A DNA stretch of 64,000 nucleotides from the NCBI GenBank assembly GCA_958352885.1, contig CATWQI010000001.1:124001-188000 (forward strand), read 5' to 3'. The position numbers and the translations under genes were made by a program. Of the stretch, positions 43,483 to 52,804 are shown piece by piece (position 1 is the stretch's first letter; each line of letters opens with the position of its first letter). The notes beneath the pieces are model-generated. The model was not told where the DNA came from and did not search any database. It saw nothing but the letters and a program-made list of their open reading frames with translations. This stretch comes from an uncultured Duncaniella sp. (GTDB lineage Bacteria > Bacteroidota > Bacteroidia > Bacteroidales > Muribaculaceae).

Positions 43483-44106
43483 TCAGTGTTTGCGGATTTG
43501 GTAGGTGAATAAATCGAATCGGGGGAAGCCGAGAGCTTCAAGAGCCTTGCGGTTTGCGTCGCAGTCGGCATCGGTGTTGTAGCCGGGTATCAGCGGTATG
43601 CGGACGATGCAATCGCTTTGCCGTCCGGTGTCGGCTATCAGGCGGAGATTTTCGAGCACAAGAGCGTTGCTTTGCCCCGTGTAGTCGTGGTAAATATCGG
43701 GGTTTGTGTCCTTGATGTCGATAATCAGGGTGTTGACCACCGGGAGCAATGCCTCAATGTTGGCAACCGGCACATTGAGCGACGTTTCAAGATTGAGCCG
43801 CCACTCCGGGCCACACAACCCACGAAACTCGCGGATGAACTGCGGGCGCAGACAAGGTTCTCCGCCACCAAAAGTGATGCCTCCGTTTGTAGCTATGAAA
43901 TAAAGCTCGTCAATGCGGGTCTCGGCATAAAGTTGTTCCAGCGAATACTCGCGGAAACGTCCGCCGTCGCCTAACGACTGCGGGTTAAGACAATAGCGGC
44001 AACGTAACGGACAGCCGTGAAAAGCCACAAGCGTAGTGACACCATCGCCGTCGGTAGAAAGGCGATGCCGTGCGATACCTATTATCTTAGCCCGTTGCTT
44101 CTCCAT
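43483..44106 (-). CDS. Radical SAM enzyme, activase-like
   Basis: 207 residues. HGCPLRCRYCLNP holds the CxxxCxxC that binds the 4Fe-4S cluster; FGGGEPCL is the AdoMet-binding GGE motif. Length and pattern match glycyl-radical-enzyme activases without extra clusters, but no glycyl radical enzyme is near. The genes around it encode envelope proteins, so a modification role on its Cys-rich neighbour or another operon product is possible (inference). Start ATG 44104-44106. Confidence 0.85.
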   Translation of the reverse strand: MEKQRAKIIGIARHRLSTDGDGVTTLVAFHGCPLRCRYCLNPQSLGDGGRFREYSLEQLYAETRIDELYFIATNGGITFGGGEPCLRPQFIREFRGLCGPEWRLNLETSLNVPVANIEALLPVVNTLIIDIKDTNPDIYHDYTGQSNALVLENLRLIADTGRQSDCIVRIPLIPGYNTDADCDANRKALEALGFPRFDLFTYQIRKH

Positions 44107-44119
44107 GAGTCTACATATC

Positions 44120-44728
44120 TCAAAGTGGCTTTATAAAATCCACGTATGCCCTACACATATCCATCAAAGGTTCAATCTCGGTCCAATCTGTAACCTCTTG
44201 ATGAGATTTTTTATATTCCTTAATGAAATCACCATAACCTGGAAGTTCCTTACACCTCCCATGTATAATATGCGAGAAATCCCATGCAGTATTGCCTGCC
44301 ATATCCGGACCAAAAGAGATACAATCCCGCACTCTTTCAGTCCATTTCATCCCTTGCGGGCCAGTCAGTTCTTGTAGTCCAATACACGCTGACCATAAAG
44401 TGACAGTTCCGCATTGACGCACTTTTTTCATCATTAGCGTTTTTGTATGGTAATATGGTATTGGATACCAATGCTCAACGATGGTATCATTGGGAATTTC
44501 ATATTTTAACTCCCGTATGTCCGATGCGTGGTATTTCACAGATTTTTTACCGTCGGGCAATGGTGACACTTTTATTGATGGCCGTTCGTGCTTGAACATG
44601 TCTTCACAATATCCATTTACAATGGAACCATCATTTAATGACACGGTAACTTTGCCAAGAGGAGACTTTGCTTCCAGACAGTGACATACCGCACAAGCCA
44701 CAAAAATTGCGAATATTATTCTTCTCAT
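44120..44728 (-). CDS. Exported protein of the DYNP-type paralog family, member A
   Basis: 202 residues from ATG 44728 (MRRIIFAIFVACAVCHCLEA signal peptide). Mature part starts with a strand pair (GKVTVSLNDGSIVNGYC), then SDIRELKYE, aromatic strands and a helical end (ELPGYGDFIKEYKK). It shares order with the genes at 44830, 45526, 57018 and 57695 but lacks the DYNP end. It ends 13 bases before the radical SAM gene, so it is in that operon. Confidence 0.6.
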   Translation of the reverse strand: MRRIIFAIFVACAVCHCLEAKSPLGKVTVSLNDGSIVNGYCEDMFKHERPSIKVSPLPDGKKSVKYHASDIRELKYEIPNDTIVEHWYPIPYYHTKTLMMKKVRQCGTVTLWSACIGLQELTGPQGMKWTERVRDCISFGPDMAGNTAWDFSHIIHGRCKELPGYGDFIKEYKKSHQEVTDWTEIEPLMDMCRAYVDFIKPL

Positions 44729-44760
44729 ATCTAACAAATTCGGATTAGTTATCAAGTTCT

Positions 44761-44790
44761 ACAACTATACTACGTCTTAAGCATAGTTGT
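44761..44790. terminator. Hairpin between family members A and B
   Basis: ACAACTAT (44761-44768) pairs with ATAGTTGT (44783-44790). It may end the upstream transcript; then a promoter for the long operon must lie downstream of it, but I could not identify one. Confidence 0.45.
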
Positions 44791-44829
44791 TGAAACAATG
44801 GTGTCCATAGATATCAGCATTCAGTTAGT

Positions 44830-45480
44830 TCATCGTTGCGGGTTATAGTCCACTGCAATATCTTCAAAAAAGAATGGATTGTAGTTGTTTCCCTGGTGAT
44901 ATGGATTCTTTTTATTGAAATATCCTTTGTCAGTAATTCTTTCCGTTAATTCAGAATCGTCGGCGAGGAATGCTTTAAGCCAGTCACGGGTTCTTTTGGG
45001 AACCAGCAGGTTTATAGGAATCATCACAGCCACATCAGAATTCCTTTTAACGAAGCAATGAGAATTATCATCTATTTGATATTTGATTTTGTCGGGCTTA
45101 AGAATAATTTTTTCGAACCATATCCAATATTCCAAATGTTCTCCTGCGGATTGCAGCGCCATCCATCCCATCTGCTTACGGGCGTCCAGATAGTTTTTCT
45201 TATGTTTATATTCTCCGATATGAAAGGATTTTATCAATGCCTTTTGACTCGGATTATCGCTGTGCCACAACTCGAAATAATCAATATCCTCCGCATTCAA
45301 GGTTTCTTCAACGTCTCCAACCTTGATCTTCAGTTTTTCCTTCCAGCCTTTCGGCAGCTTGATCTCAACGTCCTCTTTCACAGTCCCGTCTTTCATCACA
45401 ATCATTGCGCGCGCACTGTTTTTCGCATTGCAACCTAAAGCTGCAAACACACATATGAATATTGCCAATATTATTCTCAT
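44830..45480 (-). CDS. Exported DYNP-type family protein, member B
   Basis: 216 residues. Signal peptide (MRIILAIFICVFAALGCNA). Shared blocks: VMKDGTVKEDVEIKLPKGW, a DIDYFELWHSDNPSQK segment, WMALQSAGEHLEYWIW, FLADDSELTERI, and the C-terminal DYNPQR. Function unknown; probably periplasmic or surface. The spacing to member C is 46 bases. Confidence 0.65.
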   Translation of the reverse strand: MRIILAIFICVFAALGCNAKNSARAMIVMKDGTVKEDVEIKLPKGWKEKLKIKVGDVEETLNAEDIDYFELWHSDNPSQKALIKSFHIGEYKHKKNYLDARKQMGWMALQSAGEHLEYWIWFEKIILKPDKIKYQIDDNSHCFVKRNSDVAVMIPINLLVPKRTRDWLKAFLADDSELTERITDKGYFNKKNPYHQGNNYNPFFFEDIAVDYNPQR

Positions 45481-45525
45481 GATTCTACAATTTTAAGTCG
45501 TTGATTTAAGTCGTTGGGGAATTAA

Positions 45526-46233
45526 TTACTGTCCATTATCGCCATCAGGAAGATAGATTCTGTCAATTATTGGCAAGACGGCAGCAGGGTGCTTGTGGAA
45601 ATATTCCGGTGTAAGCTGGTCGTCATCCACCATCTGCTGCAGCTCGGGAAATTCACGCAAATAGAATTTCATCACCTTTTTCATATTCGGGATAACACCC
45701 TCGGTGTCTTCCCAGTATGCCTTGGCCATATCGCTGTCCTCTGTCTTGTAAAAATATCTCCAGGTGTAGTTCAGAATTGTCATGGTCTGCGCAAACGTCC
45801 GGTCAAGCAGAGGCATTACATACCCTTTCACATTATCTCCGTCATAGATCATGCGCAAGAAGAAAGCTTTTTTATACGGCTTGGGATTCTTACTGAAATA
45901 GTTTGGCATCTTGCTTTGAGCAAAGACCGAATGATATATAACTGTGGTAGTATCTTTCTCGTTAGGCGGAAACACTATCGACACAACTTCTTCCGAGGTG
46001 TATTTCTGTGGCTTACCACCATACTCGCTACTTACGCCAATCTCCGATATGCGCGGACGAAAATAATTTTTCAGTGCGGTGGTAATATAGCCGTCAACCT
46101 TCGAGCCGTCTTTAAGAGTAAGAATTACATAATAGTCCTCCGGATCATCCTTGGCGTTAGCAGCCAGAGCGCATGAAGTTGTAAAAACCACAGCAAGGAT
46201 GGTTCTGATTAGTGTCTGTAAAATAGTGTTCAT
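45526..46233 (-). CDS. Exported DYNP-type family protein, member C
   Basis: 235 residues. Signal peptide ending in ALAANA. Same layout: ILTLKDGSKVDGYIT, TSEEVVSIVFPPNEKD, aromatic strands, helical EFPELQQMVDDDQLTPEYF. The C-terminus differs from members B and D. It has a TAAATTTG box upstream and would be the first gene of the leftward run. Confidence 0.6.
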   Translation of the reverse strand: MNTILQTLIRTILAVVFTTSCALAANAKDDPEDYYVILTLKDGSKVDGYITTALKNYFRPRISEIGVSSEYGGKPQKYTSEEVVSIVFPPNEKDTTTVIYHSVFAQSKMPNYFSKNPKPYKKAFFLRMIYDGDNVKGYVMPLLDRTFAQTMTILNYTWRYFYKTEDSDMAKAYWEDTEGVIPNMKKVMKFYLREFPELQQMVDDDQLTPEYFHKHPAAVLPIIDRIYLPDGDNGQ

Positions 46234-46284
46234 TGGTATTGGTCTTTAGCAGGTTCAACGTATTGGGTTATTATCAGTCACAAG

Positions 46285-46292
46285 CAAATTTA
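46285..46292 (-). promoter_or_regulatory. -7 box TAAATTTG before member C
   Basis: A TAAATTTG on the minus strand 52 bases before the ATG at 46233. The -33 box is not clear. The rest of 46234-46402 holds nothing else I recognise. Confidence 0.45.
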
Positions 46293-46402
46293 CAGAGAAT
46301 AATCGACAATGGATGTGACAAATGTCCCAAACGGGCATAAAAATCAGCCTTCAACGGCGATTTTCTTATGATTTTTTAGATTTCGGTGGCATTAGTTGCA
46401 CT

Positions 46403-46957
46403 TTAAGCCTTACGGATGCGGTGCAGCTGACGGCGTGATACGCCTAAGTATGAGGCAAGCTCCTGAATAGGCAAGCAACGTGTCACGTCAGGATAGCGAT
46501 TGACAAGTTCGTGGAATCGTTCAGCCGGAGTTTTTACAAGCAAATCAAGATAACGGCGATAAGCCTCCTGTAAAAGTTTGGAAGAAGTATCTGCAATAAA
46601 TCCGGGATTCCTTTCATGGATATAACGCCGCACATCCTCGATAGAAGCCCGCACCACCTCCGCTTCACATCCTGCCACAATAGTGGTCAACGCTGGCTCT
46701 CCGAACAGGAATCCTCGCACATAGTCGGTGACGACTTCGCCTTCGAAAGAGAACCCGGTTACAATTTCATGCCCCTTCGAATTAAAAGCAACATATTTGA
46801 AATAGCCGGATTTTACAACACTGATATAACGGCACAACCGCCCTTGCTGAACAATCATCTCACCTTTGGCATAAACAACACTATCGCCATTAATCACGAC
46901 ATAGTCATTCAACACCGACAAATCAATCCTCGTAATATAATCGTTTAGACGTGTCAT
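46403..46957 (-). CDS. Crp/Fnr-family transcriptional regulator
   Basis: 184 residues from ATG 46957 (MTRLNDYITRIDLSVL). cNMP-type beta-roll (YAKGEMIVQQGRLCRYISVVKSGYFKYV) and a C-terminal winged helix (LPIQELASYLGVSRRQLHRIRK). It has no recognisable cysteine cluster or full cAMP pocket, as in most Bacteroidetes members. Divergent from alaS. The ligand and targets are unknown. Confidence 0.85.
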   Translation of the reverse strand: MTRLNDYITRIDLSVLNDYVVINGDSVVYAKGEMIVQQGRLCRYISVVKSGYFKYVAFNSKGHEIVTGFSFEGEVVTDYVRGFLFGEPALTTIVAGCEAEVVRASIEDVRRYIHERNPGFIADTSSKLLQEAYRRYLDLLVKTPAERFHELVNRYPDVTRCLPIQELASYLGVSRRQLHRIRKA

Positions 46958-47001
46958 ACCCAAATGCTCCTTCCTTGGTAAGATTTATTTGTTTTCACAC
47001 A

Positions 47002-47061
47002 CAAAGATATGAAGAATAAATGACTTTTAATGTGACAATTGACAAAAAATCACTATCTTTG
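47002..47061. promoter_or_regulatory. Divergent promoters for the Crp-type gene and alaS
   Basis: TATCTTTG reads leftward at 47002-47009 and rightward at 47054-47061; the latter has TGTG at 47031-47034 as a weak -33 box, spacing 19. Leader to alaS is about 45 bases. Confidence 0.6.
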
Positions 47062-47110
47062 CACACTAATTTACAGCACAAGTTGCAAATATTGACAAAA
47101 CAAACATAAT

Positions 47111-49732
47111 ATGCTTACAGCTAAGGAAATACGCGAATCATTCAAAGAGTTTTTCCGTTCCAAGGGACATCATATCGTCCCCTCTGCTCCAATGGTAATC
47201 AAGGATGACCCCACCCTCATGTTTACCAATGCGGGCATGAACCAGTTTAAAGACATAATCTTAGGCAATAAGACCGCCAAATACCAGCGCGTGGCGGACT
47301 CGCAGAAGTGCCTCCGTGTTTCCGGAAAGCACAACGACCTTGAGGAAGTGGGAATGGACACCTACCACCACACCATGTTCGAAATGCTCGGCAACTGGTC
47401 GTTCGGTGATTACTTCAAGAAAGAAGCCATCGACTGGGCATGGGAATACCTTGTTGACGTGCTCCATCTCGATCCAGATCGCCTTTATGCGACCGTATTT
47501 GAAGGCTCTCCTGAGGAGGGGCTTTCACGCGACGACGAAGCTGCTTCCTACTGGGAAAAGCATCTTCCGGCATCCCATATCATAAACGGCAACAAGCATG
47601 ACAATTTCTGGGAGATGGGTGATACCGGTCCCTGTGGTCCCTGCTCCGAAATCCACATTGACCTTCGCAGCAATGAGGAACGTGCCAAAATCGACGGCGC
47701 TTCGCTGGTCAACCATGACAATCCTCTCGTGATTGAAATCTGGAATCTTGTGTTCATGCAGTACAACCGCAAGGCTGACGGTTCACTCGAACCACTGCCC
47801 GCCAAGGTTATCGATACCGGCATGGGCTTTGAACGCCTCTGCATGGCTCTCCAAGGGAAGAAATCCAACTACGACACCGACGTGTTCACACCCCTTATTG
47901 ACAAAATATCACAACTCTCAGGCAAAGAATATGGCAAGGATGCACGTGTAGACGTTGCAATGCGAGTCATTGCTGACCATGTTCGCACCATAGCCTTCTC
48001 GATAGCCGACAGCCAACTCCCCGGCAATGCCAAGGCTGGTTATGTAATCCGCCGCATCCTTCGCCGTGCCGTGCGCTACGCATACACATTCCTTGACCAG
48101 AAGCAGGCATTTATGTACAAGCTGGTCAATACACTCATTGACTCCATGGGTGAAGCATATCCGGAAATCGCAGCCCAGCGCGAGCTCATCATGAAAGTCA
48201 TCAAGGAAGAAGAGGATTCATTCCTCCGGACTCTCGACAAGGGTATCTCAATCCTTGACGATGCCATCAAAACAGCAAAGGCTGCCGGCAAAAATGAGAT
48301 TTCAGGCAAAGAAGCTTTCGTGCTCTATGACACTTATGGATTCCCGCTTGACCTCACTGAACTCATCCTCAAGGAAAACGGAATGACCCTTGACAAGAAG
48401 GAGTTTGACACCGAAATGGAAGCTCAGAAGACTCGTGCACGCAATGCTGCTGCCGTTGAAGCTACCGACTGGGTTGTGGTTCGTGAAGGTGAAACCGAAT
48501 TTGTGGGCTACGACGAAACTTCAGCTACCACCCAAATACTCCGTTACCGAAAAGTATCACAGAAGAACAAAGAATTCTATCAGATAGTACTATCCTCCAC
48601 TCCGTTCTATGCGGAGATGGGCGGTCAGGTCGGTGATAGCGGATGGCTCATCAACGGTGATGAGACTGTGGAAATCTACGACACCAAACGTGAAAACGGT
48701 CAGGCGGTACACCTTTCCAAGACACTCCCCGCAGACGTGACTGTGACCTTTGAGGCTAAAATCAACGAAGCTAACCGTCGTGCGACCGAGTGCAACCACA
48801 CTGCCACCCACCTTCTGCATGCAGCTCTCCGCCAGGTACTCGGCACGCATGTGGAGCAGAAAGGTTCATACGTGACTCCCGGAATGCTCCGATTTGACTT
48901 CTCCCACTTCCAAAAGGTAACACCCGAGGAACTCCGCAAGGCAGAGCGTATCGCCAACGCTAACGTCCGCAAGGCAATACCTCTTGATGAACATCGCTGC
49001 GTACCAATCGCTGATGCAATGCAAATGGGAGCCATGGCTCTCTTTGGAGAGAAATACGGCGAGGAAGTACGAGTTATCAAATACGGTGATTCCGTTGAAC
49101 TTTGTGGCGGTACACACGTGCCCAACACAGGTAACATCGGAATGATTCGCATCATCTCCGAATCAAGTATCGCTGCCGGTATTCGCCGTATAGAGGCTGT
49201 GACAGCTGAAGTGGCAGAGGACCTCATAGACCATGTGGCAGACAATATGCGCGAAATCGGAGAAATGCTCCATAACGCTCCCGATATTCTTCAGGCTCTC
49301 CGCAAATCCATCGACGAGAATGCAGAACTTCGCAAGCAGGCGGACGAATTCTTCCAGGAACGTGTAAGAAATCTGACTCGGGAGCTTCTTGAGAAAGCCG
49401 AGACTGTCAATGGTATCAAGATTATCACCCTGAGCGGAGTGAGAGTTCCCGATGTGGTGAAGAATGTGGCATTCGGAGTACGCCAGCTGTCACCCGAAAA
49501 GACAGCCTTTATCGCTGCGACTGTCGATGTGGCAAGCAAGCCCCTGCTTACTGTGGCGTTTACCGATGACCTTGTAAAGGAAGGATACAACGCATCGACA
49601 CTTGTTCGTGAGGCTGCTAAAGCTATCAAGGGCGGTGGTGGCGGTCAGCCCGGATTCGCCCAAGCCGGCGGCAAGGATAAAGATGGTATCTCACAAGCAC
49701 TCCAGCACCTTGTAACCGCACTGAAAAAGTAA
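47111..49732 (+). CDS. alaS: Alanyl-tRNA synthetase
   Basis: 873 residues, full length. Class II core begins KEIRESFKEFFRSKGH, with motif 2 and 3 regions; the editing domain has HTATHLLHAALRQVLG and CGGTHVPNTG (metal-binding His/Cys); the C-terminal DHHA1 domain ends with KGGGGGQPGFAQAGG. It charges tRNA-Ala and edits mischarged Ser and Gly. Confidence 0.98.
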   Translation: MLTAKEIRESFKEFFRSKGHHIVPSAPMVIKDDPTLMFTNAGMNQFKDIILGNKTAKYQRVADSQKCLRVSGKHNDLEEVGMDTYHHTMFEMLGNWSFGDYFKKEAIDWAWEYLVDVLHLDPDRLYATVFEGSPEEGLSRDDEAASYWEKHLPASHIINGNKHDNFWEMGDTGPCGPCSEIHIDLRSNEERAKIDGASLVNHDNPLVIEIWNLVFMQYNRKADGSLEPLPAKVIDTGMGFERLCMALQGKKSNYDTDVFTPLIDKISQLSGKEYGKDARVDVAMRVIADHVRTIAFSIADSQLPGNAKAGYVIRRILRRAVRYAYTFLDQKQAFMYKLVNTLIDSMGEAYPEIAAQRELIMKVIKEEEDSFLRTLDKGISILDDAIKTAKAAGKNEISGKEAFVLYDTYGFPLDLTELILKENGMTLDKKEFDTEMEAQKTRARNAAAVEATDWVVVREGETEFVGYDETSATTQILRYRKVSQKNKEFYQIVLSSTPFYAEMGGQVGDSGWLINGDETVEIYDTKRENGQAVHLSKTLPADVTVTFEAKINEANRRATECNHTATHLLHAALRQVLGTHVEQKGSYVTPGMLRFDFSHFQKVTPEELRKAERIANANVRKAIPLDEHRCVPIADAMQMGAMALFGEKYGEEVRVIKYGDSVELCGGTHVPNTGNIGMIRIISESSIAAGIRRIEAVTAEVAEDLIDHVADNMREIGEMLHNAPDILQALRKSIDENAELRKQADEFFQERVRNLTRELLEKAETVNGIKIITLSGVRVPDVVKNVAFGVRQLSPEKTAFIAATVDVASKPLLTVAFTDDLVKEGYNASTLVREAAKAIKGGGGGQPGFAQAGGKDKDGISQALQHLVTALKK

Positions 49733-49766
49733 AAGCATCAAAAGCCGTAACGCATCATAACCACTT

Positions 49767-49808
49767 GAAAAGAGATTGTCCAACCTCAAGGTTGGACAAT
49801 CTCTTTTC
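49767..49808. terminator. alaS terminator, 19-bp stem
   Basis: Perfect arms 49767-49785 and 49790-49808 with TCAA loop, 35 bases past the alaS stop, followed by TCTTATTT. Confidence 0.8.
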
Positions 49809-49884
49809 TCTTATTTAAGGTTTATAATCCAATAAACGCATACACCCCGGGAGAATGGGATGCACCAAACTTTCGATTAGAACA

Positions 49885-49933
49885 TAATTAACAGAGAGCC
49901 CGGACTCAATGAGTCCGGGCTCTCTGTTAATTA
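49885..49933. terminator. rpmE2 terminator, 24-bp stem
   Basis: Arms 49885-49908 and 49910-49933 are perfectly complementary. It lies 20 bases past the rpmE2 stop on the minus strand and may work both ways. Confidence 0.8.
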
Positions 49934-49953
49934 TACCCTTTTATGGGAATAAA

Positions 49954-50208
49954 TTATTTCTTTTTACGGTTACCGTAGCGGCTCATGAACTTATCAACGC
50001 GACCTGCGGTGTCAACGAGCTTCTGCTTACCGGTGAAGAAGGGGTGAGAAGAGCTGGTAATTTCGAGCTTGACCAAAGGATAGGTCACGCCATCAACCTC
50101 GATAGTCTCCTTTGATGCGACAGTAGAACGAGTGATGAAAATCTCATCGTTTGACATATCTTTGAATACTACTTCGCGATAATTTGAAGGATGGATGTCT
50201 GCTTTCAT
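49954..50208 (-). CDS. rpmE2: Ribosomal protein bL31, type B (zinc-free)
   Basis: 84 residues (MKADIHPSNYREVVFKDMSN ... FFTGKQKLVDTAGRVDKFMSRYG). It has no cysteine, so it is the zinc-independent form. No other L31 gene is in view. A structural protein of the 50S subunit near the central protuberance. Confidence 0.97.
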   Translation of the reverse strand: MKADIHPSNYREVVFKDMSNDEIFITRSTVASKETIEVDGVTYPLVKLEITSSSHPFFTGKQKLVDTAGRVDKFMSRYGNRKKK

Positions 50209-50285
50209 TTTTATTTCGTGGTTATATTATTATCAAAAGGGGATGAAAATGTGCTGGTAAGGCACTTAGATTCGTAATGGCGGTG

Positions 50286-50316
50286 CAAAGGTAGTGAATA
50301 TTATTGATTTAACAAA
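50286..50316 (-). promoter_or_regulatory. rpmE2 promoter
   Basis: On the minus strand TTTG (50316-50313), 19 bases, then TACCTTTG (50293-50286): a perfect Bacteroidetes promoter. Leader about 70 bases. Confidence 0.85.
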
Positions 50317-50409
50317 TACTTTTTTCTGTTTTTTACTTCACCATATCAGGTATGTCACAATTTTTCAAACCTTATAGACCTCCCACCGATTCGCAGTTTA
50401 CAAGTCGCA

Positions 50410-51696
50410 TCAGTCCTCGACATAGAATTTAATCAGCATGTCAAGCGCCCGCTGACACGCAGGACAAAACTCCGGAGAAGTGTTGGTCCGCATCCTACAG
50501 TCATCAGCCGGACGATATACACCATGAAAGGAATATCCCCCACCCTCATATACACCTACCGGATACTTCTTGTTCTCCGAAACAGGAGTAGGAACAGGAC
50601 ACCCGTCAGGAACTATTGATTTCCACTTGCTATCAAAATCAACCAGCGTCGTGATGTTCGGCTCCCATGGCTCCACATCCTTTGGATAGGAATCGTCCAT
50701 TACATCTCCTTCATAGAAATACTCATCAGCCAGTCCTCCGAAACTGTGTCCGAACTCGTGTACTACCACCTGACGGAACAACTTATGTCCTGCCGCTGTC
50801 AGAGTATAACTATTGTAGATTCCGCCACCACCGTATTCAGATGTATTAGCAAGGATTATGATATGCTCATACGGAATACCGGCGAGTGCATTGTGAATAT
50901 CCTTGATATGCAGAGATGTCAGATAACGGTCACTGTAGAAAGTACTGAAATGCGACGAGAATGCTGTACTCTTCCAGTCACCAAGCCTCGGAACACTTAC
51001 ACCACTCTCCAACGAGGGGCTTGCCACCGCCACAAAATTAAAATCATCAGCGTGGCTCTTGAAGGGCTCATGGGCAAGTATAGCATCGACAGCAATCTGC
51101 GCATCCCGATAAAAATTGTCCATCTCCTCCGTCGTATATCCTTCCGCAAGAATTGCAACGTCAATAGCCCTATCCATATTGGCACCTTTATGCAGATAGC
51201 GATGAGAAGCGACCTCTTTCTCTCCCCGTACGGTTATCAATATATCCTCAGGAGAAAACCTGTGCTGCATTTGCGACATAGTGTTGTGGCGGTTGTCACG
51301 TATATCCATATGCACTATTGCAGGAGCCTTGGGAAACGGCACCAACACAGTATGCTCAAATCCTTTCGGTGTACTTGTCGCCTCTTCGGTCGACAGCCAC
51401 TCATGATAAAGCGACGAGAAAGAAGTACGATAGATAGTGTCACCGGTAGCCTCGTCACACACAGTGACAATCCCGTTGCCCTCCAACGGCAGTTTAGCGA
51501 GATTATGGCGCCTCCCCGCCCATCCTGGGAGTGACGACTGCGCATCAAGCAGCACTATTCTTTCACCGGATGGAGTCGCCCCCAGCACATAGTCCAGTCG
51601 CAAAGTTTTATCCTGGAAATATTTGTCAAAATCCTGAGCAAGTATTGACATATTCAATATCATAGTCAATACCGCAAACACAAAATACTTTTTCAT
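50410..51696 (-). CDS. M64-family (IgA-type) metallopeptidase, secreted
   Basis: 428 residues. Signal peptide (MKKYFVFAVLTMILNMSILA). After a beta-sandwich N-domain (to about 150) comes the peptidase with HEFGHSFGGLADEY (about 313-326), the HExxH-like site with two His ligands and later Asp/Glu. Cysteine pair near the end (CRMRTNTSPEFCPAC). M64 peptidases of gut bacteria include immunoglobulin A proteases; substrate here is unknown. Last gene of the prfA operon. Confidence 0.85.
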   Translation of the reverse strand: MKKYFVFAVLTMILNMSILAQDFDKYFQDKTLRLDYVLGATPSGERIVLLDAQSSLPGWAGRRHNLAKLPLEGNGIVTVCDEATGDTIYRTSFSSLYHEWLSTEEATSTPKGFEHTVLVPFPKAPAIVHMDIRDNRHNTMSQMQHRFSPEDILITVRGEKEVASHRYLHKGANMDRAIDVAILAEGYTTEEMDNFYRDAQIAVDAILAHEPFKSHADDFNFVAVASPSLESGVSVPRLGDWKSTAFSSHFSTFYSDRYLTSLHIKDIHNALAGIPYEHIIILANTSEYGGGGIYNSYTLTAAGHKLFRQVVVHEFGHSFGGLADEYFYEGDVMDDSYPKDVEPWEPNITTLVDFDSKWKSIVPDGCPVPTPVSENKKYPVGVYEGGGYSFHGVYRPADDCRMRTNTSPEFCPACQRALDMLIKFYVED

Positions 51697-51721
51697 ATCT
51701 GCTTTTTAAGACAATGTGTAA

Positions 51722-52789
51722 TTACTTTCGTACTATTCTTGTTATAAGAGCCTTCACCGCTCCCATCTGTTGTTTATATGGCTCTTCCCCACGGCACAAA
51801 TCAAAATCTTTGATTCCGTTAGCGTAGCACCATCGCATAATCTCCTTCAGCATCAGTATACCAGGAGCATGGGTACGGAACCGCATATCTATCGCAAGCT
51901 TAGGCACTACTATATAACCGTCAGAGACATACAGGAATGCAAAAGCTGCCGGCTCACCATTGATTTCAAAAACAAAGAGCCGTGCTTCTTCCAGAGCATC
52001 CATGCTTGCGACTTTCATACCACTCCTAACCTCCTTGCGCGCTTCCCATTCACAAGCCAGTCGACGGAACAAATTGGTAGCTTTCTTATTCCATTGAAGC
52101 TTACGATAGTAGAATATCCGCCATACACACAACCATTGCGCTGCGGTAGGTGGATTTCCACGGTCATATACTTTTAGTTCCCAGCTCAAATCACCATGGG
52201 TAAAATGATTACTGCGTGTCTGGATGTTATGTCGTAGTTTCTTGCTCAGAGACGCATAGTAAGTATCGAAATCCTCAAACCTGTCCAATGGTATGTGATA
52301 GCTGTCCCTGTCCTTTCTAACAGCTCCTTTCATGCGCTCGAGAGCACCTACAAAAGGCGTATCAACAGGCATGTCAAACAGGCGCATATCATATGCCGCA
52401 TACCGGTTTGACATAAATTCCACAAGCGAATCCATAACATCCGCATTAGCCTCTTCATTCCACGGCGACACAACATTACATATACCTGCCGTGCGCCATG
52501 AAGTCATTTCCACCTTCTTTTTCGGAAATGTGGTAACCCGTAGTGGCATTATTGCCACAGGCACTCCGTCGGCCTTTGCCACTATATACTCCAGATGCTT
52601 GAACCGTCGCTTATGAGTTGTGTAATAATCCTCTACAAACTTGTTCCACCTGTATGACTGATAGAAGGAATACTCTATCGGGAGCATTCCTTCCTCAATC
52701 TTCTCTTGCGCTTTACGGTCAAAATCCCTCCAGATTGCCGCAATCGGCTCTATGGAGTCACAGACCTCAAACTGTATGCTGCGCTTCAC
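51722..52789 (-). CDS. GNAT/FemAB-like acetyltransferase
   Basis: 355 residues. The C-terminal half has the pattern of the Acetyltransf_6/FemAB group (FVFEINGEPAAFAFLYVSDGYIVVPKLAID, then APGILMLKEIMRWCYANGIKDFDLCRGEEPYK). This group adds acyl or aminoacyl units to envelope polymers or small molecules. It lies 15 bases after pyrF and 25 before the M64 gene. Confidence 0.75.
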   Translation of the reverse strand: MKRSIQFEVCDSIEPIAAIWRDFDRKAQEKIEEGMLPIEYSFYQSYRWNKFVEDYYTTHKRRFKHLEYIVAKADGVPVAIMPLRVTTFPKKKVEMTSWRTAGICNVVSPWNEEANADVMDSLVEFMSNRYAAYDMRLFDMPVDTPFVGALERMKGAVRKDRDSYHIPLDRFEDFDTYYASLSKKLRHNIQTRSNHFTHGDLSWELKVYDRGNPPTAAQWLCVWRIFYYRKLQWNKKATNLFRRLACEWEARKEVRSGMKVASMDALEEARLFVFEINGEPAAFAFLYVSDGYIVVPKLAIDMRFRTHAPGILMLKEIMRWCYANGIKDFDLCRGEEPYKQQMGAVKALITRIVRK

Positions 52790-52804
52790 TTCTGTACTAT
52801 CGAT

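Noticed and set aside
43483..44106. Anaerobic ribonucleotide reductase activase NrdG
   Set aside because: No nrdD lies nearby and the gene is embedded in an envelope operon; only the general activase-like family can be supported.
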